Below, one piece after another: positions 9,143 through 22,193 of a stretch of 64,000 bases of DNA. Both the position numbers and the translations under genes were made by a program. Position 1 is the stretch's first letter, and every line of letters begins with the position of its first letter. This DNA comes from Tanytarsus gracilentus (Eukaryota; Arthropoda; Insecta; Diptera; Chironomidae). The stretch is from NCBI GenBank assembly GCA_038502055.1, contig JAXRKN010000045.1, positions 5,044,501 through 5,108,500 on the forward strand, in the 5' to 3' direction. The notes below the pieces were generated by a model. It was not told where the DNA came from. It saw nothing but the letters and a program-made list of their open reading frames with translations, and ran no database searches.

Positions 9143-11607
9143 ATGACTGAGAGTAATATTGATTCGGAAATTGTAAAAAAGACTCAGGAAACGCTCGGAA
9201 AGTTTATTAAAAAGCCTCCATTGACGGAAAAATTATTGAAAAAGCCACCTTTTAAGTTTATTCTAGACATTGTAAAAGCTGTAAGTGCCATTTAAAAATT
9301 CATCGATAAATTTTATCGATCTAACCATCGTTTGCACCCTTTTTAACATTCACCCGAAAAAACAGCCTGCTTTATTGATTTTACCCCAATTTTTGGAAAA
9401 TTTCATTTTCGCAGGTGATTCGTGATACAAATTTTCTCGATGATCTGTACACGGAAGATGAATTGAGTTCGGAAAAAGATCGCGATGGAAAAATAAAATT
9501 CCTACAGAAACTAATCGATGTCGTCAGTGAGTATTGGAACAATAAATTATTACGTAGAAATTTTACTAATTGAACATGTGTCTGTAAATTTGAAGAAAGT
9601 GAAGGAATTTCTCTTTAAAAATTTGTTAAAAACTCATGAAAATTTTTCCCCTTAAATTTATGCAATTTTAATGGAATTTCCCACGTAATTTTCACACCTC
9701 AATCACGACCCATTAAACCTCTATTGATTTTCCACAGAAATCGTGACCAAGCAAGACCTTCAAGTGAAAACATCCAAAATTGTCGCCGGTCTAGAAGCGG
9801 AAAAGACCAATGAATTATTTCAAGCACTCGGTTATGCTCTAGAGAATAAATTAGATAGTAAAGAGGCGGTGAGTTCGGTTAAAAATGGAATTATATCATC
9901 GCAGACGAAAATCAAAACGACTAAAATTGAGTCAAAGTCAAAAACTGTTTCGAAATCAACAAAAATTCAACCGCCACCTTCGAGAGATCGAACACCCACA
10001 AATGAGGTTAAAAACCAAATTAAAAAACTTCCATCAAAGCAAAATTCTATAGAGCGAAAGCCACCGTTGAAGGAAAAAGAAAAACCTGCAGTGAAAGAAA
10101 AAACTTCAACTCGATCGAAAGTCGCTGATAAGAAAGTTAAAAAGGTGCCTTCGAAAGAAGTTGAAATTAAGCCAGAAGAAAAAGTTTTAACAAATGGCAG
10201 CACAGAATCGCATAACTCAATCACACCGCCGAGAAAGAATTCGCATGAAGAGGCGCAAGTTGAAAATCAACCAACTGAACAAGAAAATAATAACATTGAA
10301 CAGCCACAAGTTGAGGAGCCTAAAATTAATGGCGATGTGAATCACAATCATTTTGAGGTTAGAATTTTTATATCTTGCAAGTTTTGAAAAGTTTAAAACT
10401 TAAATTTTTAATATTCTTTTATTTTTTAGCAAGAAACCGAAACTTTCGTGAAACCCCAAGATGAACTTGCAGCTATAATCGACGAAGAAGCAGAATACCG
10501 TCGGAAAGAGAAGGAAAAAGAAAAAGCTAAAAAATTATCTTCGAGGCATCGCCAAAAGTCAGTTGAAGAGGAAAAAAATCAACAGAATCTGGAAGTTGCA
10601 CCGATCCAACCCATCTCCCAAAAGAAAGACCATGTTGAACGTCCTCGAACCTCACTCCGACCTCCATCGGCTCGCCCTCAAAGCTCTCGACCAGCAGCAC
10701 CTCGAAGACGTGATAAAAATGTTGAAATTGTTCTTCAACCCGATGAGAGCATAAAATTGGCGAATATCAGCGTTAAAATGGAAAGCTTTACTAAAGAGCT
10801 TGAGGATGACGGAGAAAATTTAATCATTATTGAGGATCCAAGTGCGAATGGTGAAAATTTTCTCGATAGTCGATTGACTAAAGACCTTTCAAAAGAGTCA
10901 ACGGAAACTGTGAATTCAGAAGACCATGGACATTTAGTGCAACAAATTTTAGAAACTGAAAAAAATTTCGAAACGGCTTTGGGAATTGAAACGAAGAAAA
11001 CGGAAATTGTGAGTGAAGTTTTTAAAATTATGTTTTTTATTTATTTAATTTAATTAATTTTAGGAATTTGACGATTCTAAAGCGAGCACCAAGCAAATCG
11101 ATCATCTTAAAGAACTTCTTCAGAAACTTGTTCGGTCTGTAAATCCGATGGGAAAGTTGATGGATTTCGTTCAAGAGGATATTGACTCGATGCAACGAGA
11201 ATATGTAAAATGGACTGAAGTGTACAAGCAAGCATCGATTGACTTGAAACGAGAACAAAAGTAAGAAAAATTACATTAATAAAATGTGACTGTAACGTCA
11301 AGGTTGTCTTGAATTTTTCCATTCCAAAAATTTTTTTTGACATGAATTTCCAATTATTTTTCCATCATTTTCTCGCCCACAAAATCCAATTTAAAATTTA
11401 TTTCTTAAATCAAATGAAAACCTTTCAATAAAATTATTAAATTTTCCACTTTTCTACAGCGAAACACTGAACGCAATCGAACCATTAAAATTCCAACACA
11501 CGCAACTCGAAAAAATGATTATCGATCACCATCACCAAATTGATCAATTGCGGGGCAGCATCGTTATGCAAGAGCAGAAAATTAATAAAATTTTTACTGA
11601 CTTATGA
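9143..11607 (+). CDS. IFT54: Intraflagellar transport protein 54 (TRAF3-interacting protein 1)
   Basis: Six exons: 9143-9280, 9415-9526, 9738-10357, 10430-11008, 11064-11260 and 11460-11607, joined to 597 aa with every phase consistent. The N-terminal calponin-homology-like domain (about 1-120) carries the family signature TLGKFIKKPPLTEKLLKKPP, then FLQKLIDVV and KIVAGLEAEKTNELFQALG. The middle (about 125-480) is Lys/Glu/Pro-rich and low complexity. The C-terminus (about 484-597) is a coiled coil (KQIDHLKELLQKLVRSVNPM, WTEVYKQASIDLKREQNETL). In the family, the N-terminus contacts tubulin and the coil pairs with IFT20 in the IFT-B complex, carrying cargo along the axoneme. In insects cilia are mainly in sensory neurons and sperm. 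An X-box lies upstream. AATAAA is at 11630-11635. Orthology is strong. Confidence 0.93.
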
Positions 11608-12129
11608 AATTCATAAATTTAATTGGAATAATAAAAATTTTAAAAATGAAAAGTAAATAAATTAATTTTTTACATATAAACTACCTTCACATCCTTAATT
11701 GCATCCTTAATTACATTCCTTTCACTTTGTCGAGCATGCACGAAACCGTTAACGCGAGGGTACGCAAGTGCGAAAATCAAATTTTCTCTTCAACCACGTG
11801 TTTTTCCCCTACTCAGGATTAACATTTAATTACGTCATAATCTTTCTTCGTTTTATTTATTTTCAACTATTATACAAGAAACGAAAAAAACTTCTAAAAT
11901 CACGAAATAAATTTTAAAATTACCTCCCGAAAATTAATATTTTTAAAAAATCTCTTGTGACTCAACTCACGTTCGACCCCTAAAAAAATTTTCAATCTCG
12001 CAAGAAAATTCAATTGAAATCTATCAAAATTCTTCATGTTGCCGCGTAGCTAAGTAAAATTTCGATTCTTATATCTCGTGTATAAAGATAAGAGTGTGTA
12101 CATAATCAAGTCCAAATAGAGAGTCCACT
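11608..12129. other. Intergenic, IFT54 3' flank and LysM gene promoter
   Basis: AT-rich. Contains the IFT54 poly(A) signal and TATAAAG at 12081-12087, followed about 27 bases later by a TCAAGT initiator-like site before ATG12130. No other gene seen. Confidence 0.5.
12081..12087 (+). promoter_or_regulatory. TATA box of LysM-domain gene
   Basis: TATAAAG with an initiator-like ATCAAGT at about 12105-12111 predicts a 5' UTR of roughly 20 bases. Confidence 0.45.
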
Positions 12130-13091
12130 ATGGAGCAAGAGACTTTTTTTAGCGAGAAAACTTCATTTCACAAAAACTACAAAAAATATGGAACAACGAC
12201 GAAAAGAAATCAACAAACGGAGCTGCTAGTGAGGCATGATTTGACGAAAACTGACACATTACAAGGAATTGCATTAAAATATGGATGCAGTGTAAGGGTC
12301 ATATGACAATATTGTAAAATTTGTTAGCGCCTCGAATTTCATTAAGAGATTTCGACTTAACTAAAGACTTAGTCAAGTAGATTAAAGTGAAAGTCAAGTA
12401 ATTTAAGCCAGTCGAAATCAAGTAAAGTAGCTCAAAAAAACCAATTATCATCTCTTCTTCTTTTTTTAAGATGGAACAAATTAGAAGAGCAAATCGCCTC
12501 TTCGCCAATGACAGTCTCTTTCTCCGCGAGTTCCTAATGATTCCTGTAAATAAAGATTCCCCTTACTATCCGACCGATGTGGAACAAATTCACAATAATG
12601 GTAACGGCATGCGGCGAGCAAACACCTTAGGTGAACCCTCATCGTCGTCATCACTATCCAAAGACTATTCCGACTCTATAGACTCGCTAACATCGCCCGA
12701 TGAAGAGCATCGAAAGTATATGGAGGAATTTCTTGAGAAAATTGATACGTCAATTGCATCATCGAAGAAGCTTGTGAAGCAGCACCAGCAAAGCAGTGAC
12801 TTTGTCACGTCGAGTCAAAGTGAAGATTCCCTCTTCAGCCATAGCGTGCATGGCAATAGCTTTATAAATCACAATTACGATCTTGCACACAATCCCGAGA
12901 CATCGGACTCATATCAACAATATTATCAGTCCGTGAGTAGTCATCAGCAGGCGAGACAGAGTTTAGGCGGCATGAGCGGCAGCAACAACAATGAGTCGCC
13001 ACATGCACTGATAGTTAAGGCCAATGGACGACAAATTAAGAATTCACTTCAGCGACTTGAGCGGCAGCAGGATGAAATTTTCGAGTTATAA
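12130..13091 (+). CDS. LysM domain-containing protein (LYSMD1/2-like)
   Basis: Two exons, 12130-12291 and 12471-13091, joined phase 0 to 260 aa. A single LysM domain (about 32-81) spans the junction: exon 1 gives LLVRHDLTKTDTLQGIALKY and exon 2 gives MEQIRRANRLFANDSLFL followed by REFLMIPV. The exon-2 frame alone starts with Met, but without exon 1 half the domain is missing. The rest is Ser/Gln/His-rich and probably disordered, with a short conserved-looking C-terminal end (NSLQRLERQQDEIFEL). There is no signal peptide or membrane segment, as in animal LYSMD1/2 proteins, which are intracellular; the ligand is not established. A microsatellite-bearing 3' flank follows. The domain assignment is firm; the function is unknown. 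Confidence 0.9.
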
Positions 13092-14723
13092 CAAATTGCG
13101 GAATCGCAGCTCTATCGGGCCATCAATGATCAATCAAGCTATCTCGTACGGTTATCGAGGGTGAGAGAGCGATTATCGAGACTAATTTTTCACCGCAATA
13201 CACGTAAATTACGGCAGCGTGCACAGTAGAATGAAACAAATTCAAACGGAAAAAGTGATGAAATGTCAAGGGATGGAAAGATTTTGAAGTAAAGTCAAAA
13301 AATCTAAAAAAATTGAAACACACGTCGTACAGACAATAATTGGTCTTGTTAAAAATTTCCCAAACTCTTCAAGAATTTTTCAATCCTTGAGCGATGTCAA
13401 AATTATCAAATTACAAAAAACTTTTTTGTGTGCACACGCTGAAAAAAATAATTTAGAATCCACGACGTAATTAGATCAATCTAGTCCCTCGAATGCAATC
13501 CCCCCGATAATCTAACGTAAATATGAGAGATAAAGCAATTACGACTATTATCGATATGAGCTGTGTGTGTGTGTCATCATATTGTATGAAAAGTTTATGC
13601 CTTAAAAAAGTTCATGAAAGATTTGTGCATCCGAGATTTTTTATTGTTTTGTAGTTTTTACAAATTTTACTATTATAATTATTATTATTTGCAAGCAATT
13701 TATATTTTGTGCTAGTGTCGATGTTGAGTCATCAAAAAAAATCTTTAATGATTTTTTTGGCATAATTTAAAGTTTCTATTGAGCTGAAAATTTTGGATGT
13801 CGCGGTCCAATAATTTTTGAGAGGAAGTTTAAATTATCCCCTTTTTTTTTAAAGCTTCATAAACTTTTATCAATTAGAAAACGACATTGATTATTTTCAC
13901 TCTTAGCAGCAGTGCTGTAAAAATCCTCCAAAAATGCAATAAAATTGTTTTAAGCTTAAAATTTTAAATTATTATTTTCGTAGGACATTGCGCGTGAATG
14001 TGCTATACGACATGAAGAAAAGAGTAATTATCATAAAATAGCAAAGATGTAAAAATATATTGGAAGAAAGATGCTATTAAGTACTTTTGTGTAATCTATG
14101 TTTAAAAAACACAGTAAATATTCTATTTAACATCACAAAAAATAGGTAAAGAGAAAAATATTTTATCAAAACAATTTAATCAATTAAAAATTTATAATTA
14201 AAAGTGTGGAGAGGTTTTTGATAATGAAATTAATAAATAAAATCTCTCTACACTCACCCTCTATCAAACTATACCAATCATTGTCACTGATCGTATTAAA
14301 AATTTACCTCCAACTGTTAAAACTTAACCACATTTACCACCCCAACACGTACATGACACAAGTCAACCTTAATCTCCCGAAATAAAAAATGAAATATTGA
14401 AAATTAAATTCACACAGATCAAAAAGAAATTGTTTAATTTATTTTAATGAAGAAATTCAATTATTGAGGCGATAAGAACTTGCCCTTTATTTATAAATAT
14501 TGTACTGATACTGAAAATGTAATGATTTAAAAACACGTTAAATAAAATCAAATTGAAAAATCTGATTGTGAATATTTAAAGAATGAACAAATGAACTTTT
14601 TTTGCTGAGTCATACAATGTCGATTTTATTAGTTTTGCATTTCAGTTCAAAATTTTTTTAAAAATTAAAATTGTAATAAGAGTATGAAATATTTTTAGCA
14701 GCAGATTCTTAAAATAAATGAAA
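13092..14723. other. Intergenic, 3' flanks of LysM and F-box genes
   Basis: Convergent gene ends with a (GT)n stretch near 13562-13573. A minus-strand AATAAA at 14630-14625 suits the F-box gene. No further gene was supported. Confidence 0.5.
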
Positions 14724-16237
14724 TTATGAGAGGAAGGCAACGTTCTTGATGATGAGCTTTTGAATCTTGTGCTCGTTTGCGTACACGCGGCGGTTGAGCA
14801 ATTTCATATTTGAAATTTCCAAAAGTTTCAAGTTGACGCCTGGATGTTCGATGAACGACAACAAATTCTCAGCATTTTTGCAGTTATTTAAGCTCAATTC
14901 TTGAATGTTGTCGTTAAGCTGCATGTTTGGTGGAAAAGTAACGTTAGTAAACTTGGCCGATTGCAAGTTTGGCATGTTAATGTTTGGAATGATGCAAGAG
15001 TCCAGAAAAAGCTTGTTTATTGAGACATGATTGAGGGGTGAACGAAAGTTTTGATTTTTGCCACGAAATTCCTTTAAATTTCGAAGATTTTCGATGGATA
15101 GCTCCATAGAGCCATATGGCATATACTGTGTGGTCACGTACAAAACTTCGACGTATGGCATTTCTTGCAAAACTAAAGATGCGTTTCTCCAGATATATGC
15201 TCCAGAATCCAGTACAACACTTTTAAGCTTAGGAAAATCACGAAACATTTCCAGAATAACTGAATCATCAAAAGTCAATTTTTCAAGTGTGCTGCGATGA
15301 AGATTCAAGAAATTTTGTAGATTGATCTTAGCTTCTGGAGTTATGCGGTACCAAATCGAAATGCCGAGTTCTTTGAGTTTGAATTTGGAATCTGTTGCAA
15401 GTACGTTGTCTTTGAACAGATGAAAACCATTTTTAATATGAAGCGATTTCAATTGAGTTTGTTTGATGAGAAATTGTTGCAATAGCGGATCATTTTGTTC
15501 ATAACAAATTCTTCCATCGATTGAAAGCTTCTCTAGCAATTGGCAATTCTCAAACAAGCCAAGCGCTATCCCCGAGCCATTGAAATTGAGAACTTTGAGT
15601 TGTGGGACTAGCACTTGCTTAACTGTATTGCGGGCAATGTAATCAAAATCAGCGTGAATCGTTGTGGCAGACTTGAATTGCTTAATGATGTTTGCTGCAG
15701 CAGAATAGCTACGTATTTGACTCAGTTTGAAATCTTTGACGTTCGATGAAATCTTCTCAATGAATGGTAACACTTTTGGCAAGTCAGAATTTCTGATTCG
15801 ATGGGTCATCACGACCTTGCGATAGGTACGTTGACTGTGACTAATATCTCTGACTCGGTACAACTTAGGAAAAGTAAGCGTTATTCTCTTCATAATTTGT
15901 TCATTGTTACCGATATATTGGTTCATGGTCTTGCTTGTGAGGCACAAAGACAAAATTTCTTTTTTACTTAGAAAATTTACGATTTCCTCAAACACATCCT
16001 GGTTTAGACGATTAAATATTCCCATTCCATCTGCAGATGGACTGACTGTTGCTGTTTTCATCTCCTTACTGGATGTCGGCTCATCGCTATCGCTTTCCAG
16101 ATCGAGTTTTCGTTTCAAACCTCTGGAGGTTGAAATATCAAAATTAGTCAAGTTTCTTTAGTTAACTCGATGCTATTACTAATCAAGAACCTTTTATTAG
16201 TTTAATTAAGCACTTACTTTGATGTAAATTGCGACAT
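14724..16237 (-). CDS. F-box protein with LRR-like C-terminus
   Basis: Two exons: a 20-base first exon 16237-16218 (MSQFTS plus two bases, donor GTAAGT) and 16122-14724, joined to 472 aa. The long frame from 16151 begins with TTG inside the intron; the acceptor CTCCAG at 16128-16123 restores a true ATG and keeps frame. After a basic/acidic N-terminus (KRKLDLESDSDE) comes an F-box (about 44-90): FNRLNQDVFEEIVNFLSKKE followed by ILSLCLTSKTMNQY. The remainder has irregular leucine-rich repeats, e.g. LKVLNFNGSG and LEKLSIDGRI. F-box proteins recruit substrates to SCF (Skp1-cullin) ubiquitin ligases and the LRR part usually binds substrate. No specific orthologue is recognised; this divergent type often expands in lineages. 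Confidence 0.82.
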
Positions 16238-16494
16238 TTTGCAACAAAATCAATCTTTAAATTAAAAGTTTTACAACAATGCTCGAATTTTTATGTTTTT
16301 TGACATTCCCTTCGCTTCGAATTAAATTTAACCGTTAAAAATGTCTCGAGTAATAAAATTTTTAAAATTCAACACCATAGCTGAAAGTCCATTAAAATAA
16401 ACAACAGTATGTGACTGAAGCTTTCTTATAGATCAATCTAATTTCTATTTTTATTATTTAAACTTTATAAACCCACCATTAAAGCTCTAAAAAT
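16238..16494. other. Spacer between F-box gene and Lon 3' end
   Basis: Short AT-rich spacer holding the F-box promoter and the Lon poly(A) signal (AATAAA, minus strand, 16455-16450). Confidence 0.5.
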
Positions 16495-19400
16495 CTAATC
16501 AAAAACTAAATCGTAAACTTCAGAATATTCGCTAACAAAATGCGCTTCAATTCCGTCCGTTATAAATTTCGGAAGATCATCAAAATCCTTTTTATTCTCA
16601 TCGGGCAGGAGAATAATTTGAACGTTGCTTCTTTTCGCTGCGATAACTTTCTCTTTGATACCACCGACTGGTAACACTTTGCCGGTTAAAGACACTTCAC
16701 CGGTCATCGCGACGTTTGCTTTAACGGGTTTTTTCATTGCAATTGAAATGAGGGCAGTGGTTATTGTGATTCCAGCACTCGGGCCGTCTTTTGGTGTCGC
16801 TCCTTCTGGCACGTGCAGATGTAAATGTGAAGCTTCAAGAAAATCATTTTCAAAATCCTTTTCTCGAATGAAATTTCGAGCGACTGTCAAGGCAATTTTC
16901 GCCGACTCTTTCATGACATCACCCAAATGTCCCGTGAGTTCCAAACTCCCTACTCGATCCTTCTTCTCCGATGGCTCGAACAATTTTCGCCTTGCAGTTT
17001 CAATATAAAGTGTCGATCCACCCATCGCCGTCCACGCTAAGCCCATCACCTAGATTCAAAAAAAAAATTTAATGAACGATATTGCGAATAATTTAAATAA
17101 AATTCATCTTACCACACCGGGTGGAGTTGTTTCGTACATTCGTTCGTGAGTGAAGATTGGTTTACCGAGAAGCGTTTGTATGTTGCCTTCAGTCACTTCA
17201 AATTTCTCACATTCCTTTTTCACGAGCTTAAATGCGACCTTTCTCACCAATTTCTCGATATGCTTTTGTAAATTTCTCACACCAGACTCTCGACAGTATG
17301 ACTTAATGAGGGCATTGAGGCAACTTTCATCTAAAACTATGTTATCGTTTGTTACTCCGCTATCTTTTTGTGCAGTTGGAATCAAATATTGTTTGGCAAT
17401 TGCCAACTTTTCTTCGGGAACATATCCGGACATTTCAATCAACTCCATTCGATCGCGAAGTGGCTCAGGAATTGTGTCGAGTACGTTGGCAGTGCAAATG
17501 AATAAAACCTTCGACAGATCAACAGGCACGTCGAGATAATGGTCGAGGAAGTTGTGATTTTGTTCGGGATCGAGCAATTCTAAGAGTGCAGACGATGGAT
17601 CGCCTTGATATCCTCTCCCTATTTTATCGACCTAAAAATTAATTGAAATTAGATTCATGAAAAAGTTAAATTCTTAAAAATTACCTCATCAATCAACACC
17701 AAAGGATTTTCAGTTTTTGTCTTCTTCAAGCATTGAATTATTTTCCCTGGCATCGCACCAACATATGTCCTTCGATGGCCCTTAATTTCAGCCACATCCG
17801 TCATTCCGCCAACACTAAATCGGAAATATTCTCGATTCAATGCACGTGCGATACTTCTGGCAATGGAAGTTTTACCAACACCTTAAAAATATTTATGTTC
17901 AGTATATAAAATTTAAAAAAAAATTTTAAGTCATACCTGGCGGTCCATGGAAGCACAATATTTTGCCTTGTGTTGTCCCCTTCAACTGACTCACAGCAAT
18001 AAATTCGAGAATTCTCTTTTTAATGTCCTCCATTCCATAGTGATCGTTGTCAAGAATTTCGGCAGCTCTGTCGATTTCGAGATTTTCCTCACTCATCACA
18101 CCCCATGGAATTTGCGTCAACCAATCGAGATAATTTCGCGTGACATTAAACTCTGAGCTGCTATTTTCGAGAAAGTTCAATTTCGTAAGCTCTTCCTCGA
18201 TGACGTCCATCACGTGCTTCGGCACAACTTTATCTTTAATTCTTTCTCGATATTTCTCGCCGATTGCGTCTTTGTCGTCTTTCTCAATGCCAAGCTCTTT
18301 TTTAATGACTTTCAGTTGCTCCTGAAGAATGTACTTTCGATGTTGCTGCTTAACTTTCTCCTCTACCTCCTTCCCAATTTTAGCTTGAAGTTTAGAGAGC
18401 TCAAGTTCCTTTTTCAGCAACGCTAATGCCAACTTTAGTCTACTCGGCACATCCATTTCCTCCATAATTGCTTGCAATTCATCGGGATCAGCGGCGGAGA
18501 GTGAAGCGCCCAAGTCACACAAGTACACTGGATTGTCGACGACTCGCTGATTTTGGTTGAGCATTTGCTGAAGACTCTCACGATACAGAGGATTCATTGT
18601 GATGATATCGCGAATGGTTTTTATGACTTCTTGGGTCAGTGCTTTTACCTCTTGTGTTTGCTTGAAACTTTCATGCTGAATATTTTCAACTTCGACCATT
18701 AAAAGTGGCTGTGTTGAGCCCTCAGCTCCGACGACTTTAGGCTTGAGTGGAGTTTTAGCTTCATCCAAAAAGATGAAATTTTTAAGTGTGAGAGCACTTA
18801 TAAAAAAATAAAAATCGATCGAGTAAAATAAATTAAAATTGTCTAATTTTTTGTTCTAATTGTCTTCATTGAGCATTAATTAGAATTTAGAAATTAAAAA
18901 AATAATTAGTTAAGTGCTCCATGCTTTAGAGTCAAAAGATGAAATTTTTGTGTGGGTTATAAAAAATAAAAATCGATGAGTAAAATAAATTAAAATTGTT
19001 ATTTTTTATTATTGTTTATTGAGATTATTATTTGAATTAAATTTAGTTAGTGACTCAATGTTTAGAGTAAAAAGATGAATTTTAGTGAGGATTAAAAATA
19101 AAAATCGATGAGTAAAATAAATTAAAATTGTTAATTTTTATTAATTGTCTTATTGGATTATTAATTTAGAAATTAAAAAATAATTAGTTAAGTGACTCAC
19201 ATGCTCCTTAGAGTAAAAAGATGAATTTATAAGTGTGAGAGATTATAAAAAAATAAAAATGATCGAGTAAAATAAATTAAAATTGTTAATTTTTTGTTTA
19301 TTGTTTATTGAGATTAATTAGAATTTAGAAATTAAAAAAATAATTAGTTAAGTGACTCACATGCTCCCTTAGAGTCCAAAAAGATGAAATTTTTAAGTGT

Positions 19401-20488
19401 GAGAGCACTTATAAAAAAATAAAAATCGATCGAGTAAAATAAATTAAAATTGTCTAATTTTTTGTTCTAATTGTCTTCATTGAGCATTAATTAGAATTTA
19501 GAAATTAAAAAAATAATTAGTTAAGTGACTCACATGCTCCCTTAGAGTCCAAAAAGATGAAATTTTTAAGTGTGAGAGCACTTATAAAAAAATAAAAATC
19601 GATCGAATTAAAAAAATAATTAGTTAAGTGACTCACATGCTCCCTTACGATGCTTTCGTCTTCTCTTGTCCGCATCAGATACATCTGGTGGAATTGAGAT
19701 TTCAGTATTGGTAAAGGGAAACTTAATTTTTGTCTCTACAATCCAGGATAAAAAGAACCAAATCAACAACCTGCTGTGTGATCACATCCAGTCTTACCTT
19801 TATCCAGCTCTCCCTCCTCGAACTCCTCCAAAATCTGACCGACAATTTTAATTCGACGATGCGCTGTGATTACAAGTCGCAGCTTGTCACCCAAATCTTG
19901 CATTTCTTGAACTTGCGCAAAAGTTCCAACCGCGTGGACATCCGACAGCTTCTGTACTAATTCGCCCTTACTGTCATCGTCCTTTTTGAGGAACACTCCA
20001 ACGTAGGGTTGATTAAGTCTCACTTTACGTCTAAAAAAAAGAGCATGGATGGGTTTAAAAATGTCAACTGGATCTTTTTCTAAAAGTTACCTTATCAAGT
20101 TCATTAGCACTGGATCTGATAATTCAATGATTTTCATGAATCTCGGAAACACGGGACTCCTCGAGACGGCAATACAAGGTAGATATGGAAATATTTCCGG
20201 TATTGCTACTGTGGCTGGAAGATGCGTATGAATGAAATCGGGCGACTCTTGAGCTTCTGTAACAATTTCAATTTCCTCATCTTCATCCTTTTTACTCGAA
20301 TACCATCGCAATTGACTTATGGATTGAGGAGATTGAAATGAAATATTTCTATTCCATCTTTCACATCCAGCCGCACTTTGAAATTTCAATGTTATTGATG
20401 AAATTTGCCTGACACTCGAATTTACGTTGATTTTTGATAATTTTGTGAGCTGCAAAGCACTCCTGGTGACTCTATTTAGTCGCAACAT
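16495..20488 (-). CDS. Lon: Lon protease homologue, mitochondrial
   Basis: Seven exons: 20488-20091, 20030-19798, 19735-19649, 18758-17937, 17881-17685, 17631-17113 and 17049-16495, joined to 936 aa with all phases closing. The N-terminus is basic and hydroxylated (MLRLNRVTRSALQLTKLSK), a mitochondrial targeting signal. Next come the LON substrate domain (RRKVRLNQPYVGVFLKKDD), a helical region, and the AAA+ module with Walker A GPPGVGKTS (about 510) and Walker B PLVLIDEVDKI. The protease domain has catalytic Ser843 (KDGPSAG) and Lys884 (GGIKEK). It degrades oxidised matrix proteins and binds mtDNA in the family. The residues needed are intact. The acceptor of exon 4 (GATGAAG at 18765-18759) is the least certain boundary because a tandem array fills intron 3; it is the first AG after a pyrimidine tract and preserves frame. 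Confidence 0.95.
18772..19643. repeat. 173-bp tandem array filling Lon intron 3
   Basis: Six head-to-tail copies start at GATGAA: 18772, 18938, 19074, 19220, 19383 and 19556. The full unit is 173 bases (19383-19555). Spacings are 166, 136, 146, 163 and 173; the last copy lacks its middle (88 bases). The unit is the intron itself, running from just past the donor nearly to the acceptor. Short copies differ from the full unit mostly by small gaps. The array excludes the acceptor AG, so splicing of exons 3 and 4 should persist. Confidence 0.9.
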
Positions 20489-21435
20489 TTTTTAAATTAC
20501 TTTATTTCTTCCTAAAATTAGGAAATTTAATTTTTTGTTATCACACTCGCTCTTTTTTAAGGTTTTAGAACAATCGAGAATTTACTAGTACAGAAATGAC
20601 GTCACGATGTAAACAAAGAGTTGATGGGAAAATAATTTTATGGCATCTCGCTGTACTAAAGATGATTTAACCTCAAATATGTTGAATTTGATTATTATGA
20701 AAAAAAATATTCTTAGGTTTTTAAAATTTAACGACACACGGCGAAATTTTTTTTGTCATGTTGAAATGAAAGCTGACAAAAAAATATTTTAAAAATTATC
20801 AGTGTAACAAAATATTCTTCTTTTTTTTCAGAAATATAAAAATTGTTTTTCTCATTTTTCTCATTTTTTTTTAAATTTCTACTTTTTGTCTCTTTTCTCT
20901 TTTCTGTGACTCTTTATTTTCAATTCTAGCCGATTTCTCATCATTACTTTTTTTTATCAATGACCCTTGCCTCACAAAATTTTTATATTTTGAAGCTTTT
21001 TCTCATTTTTTCTATTAAAAATATATAAATAATTATTTCGATTAATGTTTTAATTTTTTTTTGTAATTTTTAAATTGTAAATTTAAAATGAAATGTTCGA
21101 AATTTGTTTGGGTTTTAAAAATTAGAATGAGATTTGATTATTTTTATAACGTCTTTTTTTTGTAACGGAAAAAATAATTTAAAATTTTTAAACAAAAAAC
21201 TGAACTGAACAAGGACTCAAAAAATTAAATTTAAAAAGCGAAAATGTCCGGAATTCAACGTAACTAATTCACTTTTATTAAAATTTTAATATTTTACAAT
21301 AAATATAAAAAAAATTATAAAATTAATTAAAAATCAAAAAACTTTCTTCTTCTTCACGAAAGTCGGAAAAGGTCAAAATTACACGGAAAAAGTTTAACGT
21401 GTGAAAATCACGTGCTTTAGAAAATTTATTTTTTC

Positions 21436-21595
21436 CCTGCGTGGGACATGAACCGTTGATGCCGTAAATTTAAATAAAAGTATACTTTTTGTATACAATT
21501 GTGTATTGAAAATACGTTGGGGCCGAGATTTAAATTTTATTTGTATGAGGATTTTTTGAATTTTAACGGTAACATTTGGTCATATCCCACGCAGG
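21436..21595. mobile_element. MITE copy 1, 16-bp inverted ends, 8-bp target duplication
   Basis: The 160-base element starts CCTGCGTGGGACATGA and ends with its inverse (one mismatch). It is flanked by the direct repeat ATTTTTTC at 21428-21435 and 21596-21603. The interior has the near-palindrome GTATACTTTTTGTATAC. No coding capacity. The 8-bp duplication suits hAT- or P-like transposases, but the duplication does not fit the usual hAT base pattern, so the superfamily is open. Confidence 0.85.
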
Positions 21596-22193
21596 ATTTT
21601 TTCATTCAAGGATAATGACCATGGCGATTGAATAAAAAGTAATAGATATGGGAAAGGTTAAACTTGAAAGTTTTTGGGTCGACGTGAGATTGCAAATAAA
21701 TGAAGATTTATCATAATTTCAAAGGAAGAAAAAATGTTGTTAAAAAAAGTTTAATTAAATTTTTTTTTTTTTTTTTTAATTTATATTTATCTTTTTTTTT
21801 TTTGTTTTTTGTTAACATAAAGAAATTGTGATTTTTGAGAAGAAATTAAGGTAAAATTTTTAAATACCTAATTCTTAGATTAAAAATTTTTTATATTTTG
21901 TGAGGATTTTCCTGAAATAAAGTTTTTTTAAAAACAAATAAATTATTTTACTTTTTTTTTATTTTAAATCATTTGATTTTACATAAAAAGCTTAAACTGA
22001 ACATAAAGTTTTCATATCATTTTTCCATCATGATTATTTAATGGGATAGAGAGGGTTAATTTTTTTTGTTACCTTATAGAACTGCTTTTAAATTATCGTT
22101 AAAAAAGGATTAAAGAACGTAAAACTTTCTACTAAAAGCTTGGTTTTTTTATGAATGAATTGTTTTGGTTTTTTTTCGAGTGAATGTTTTATG

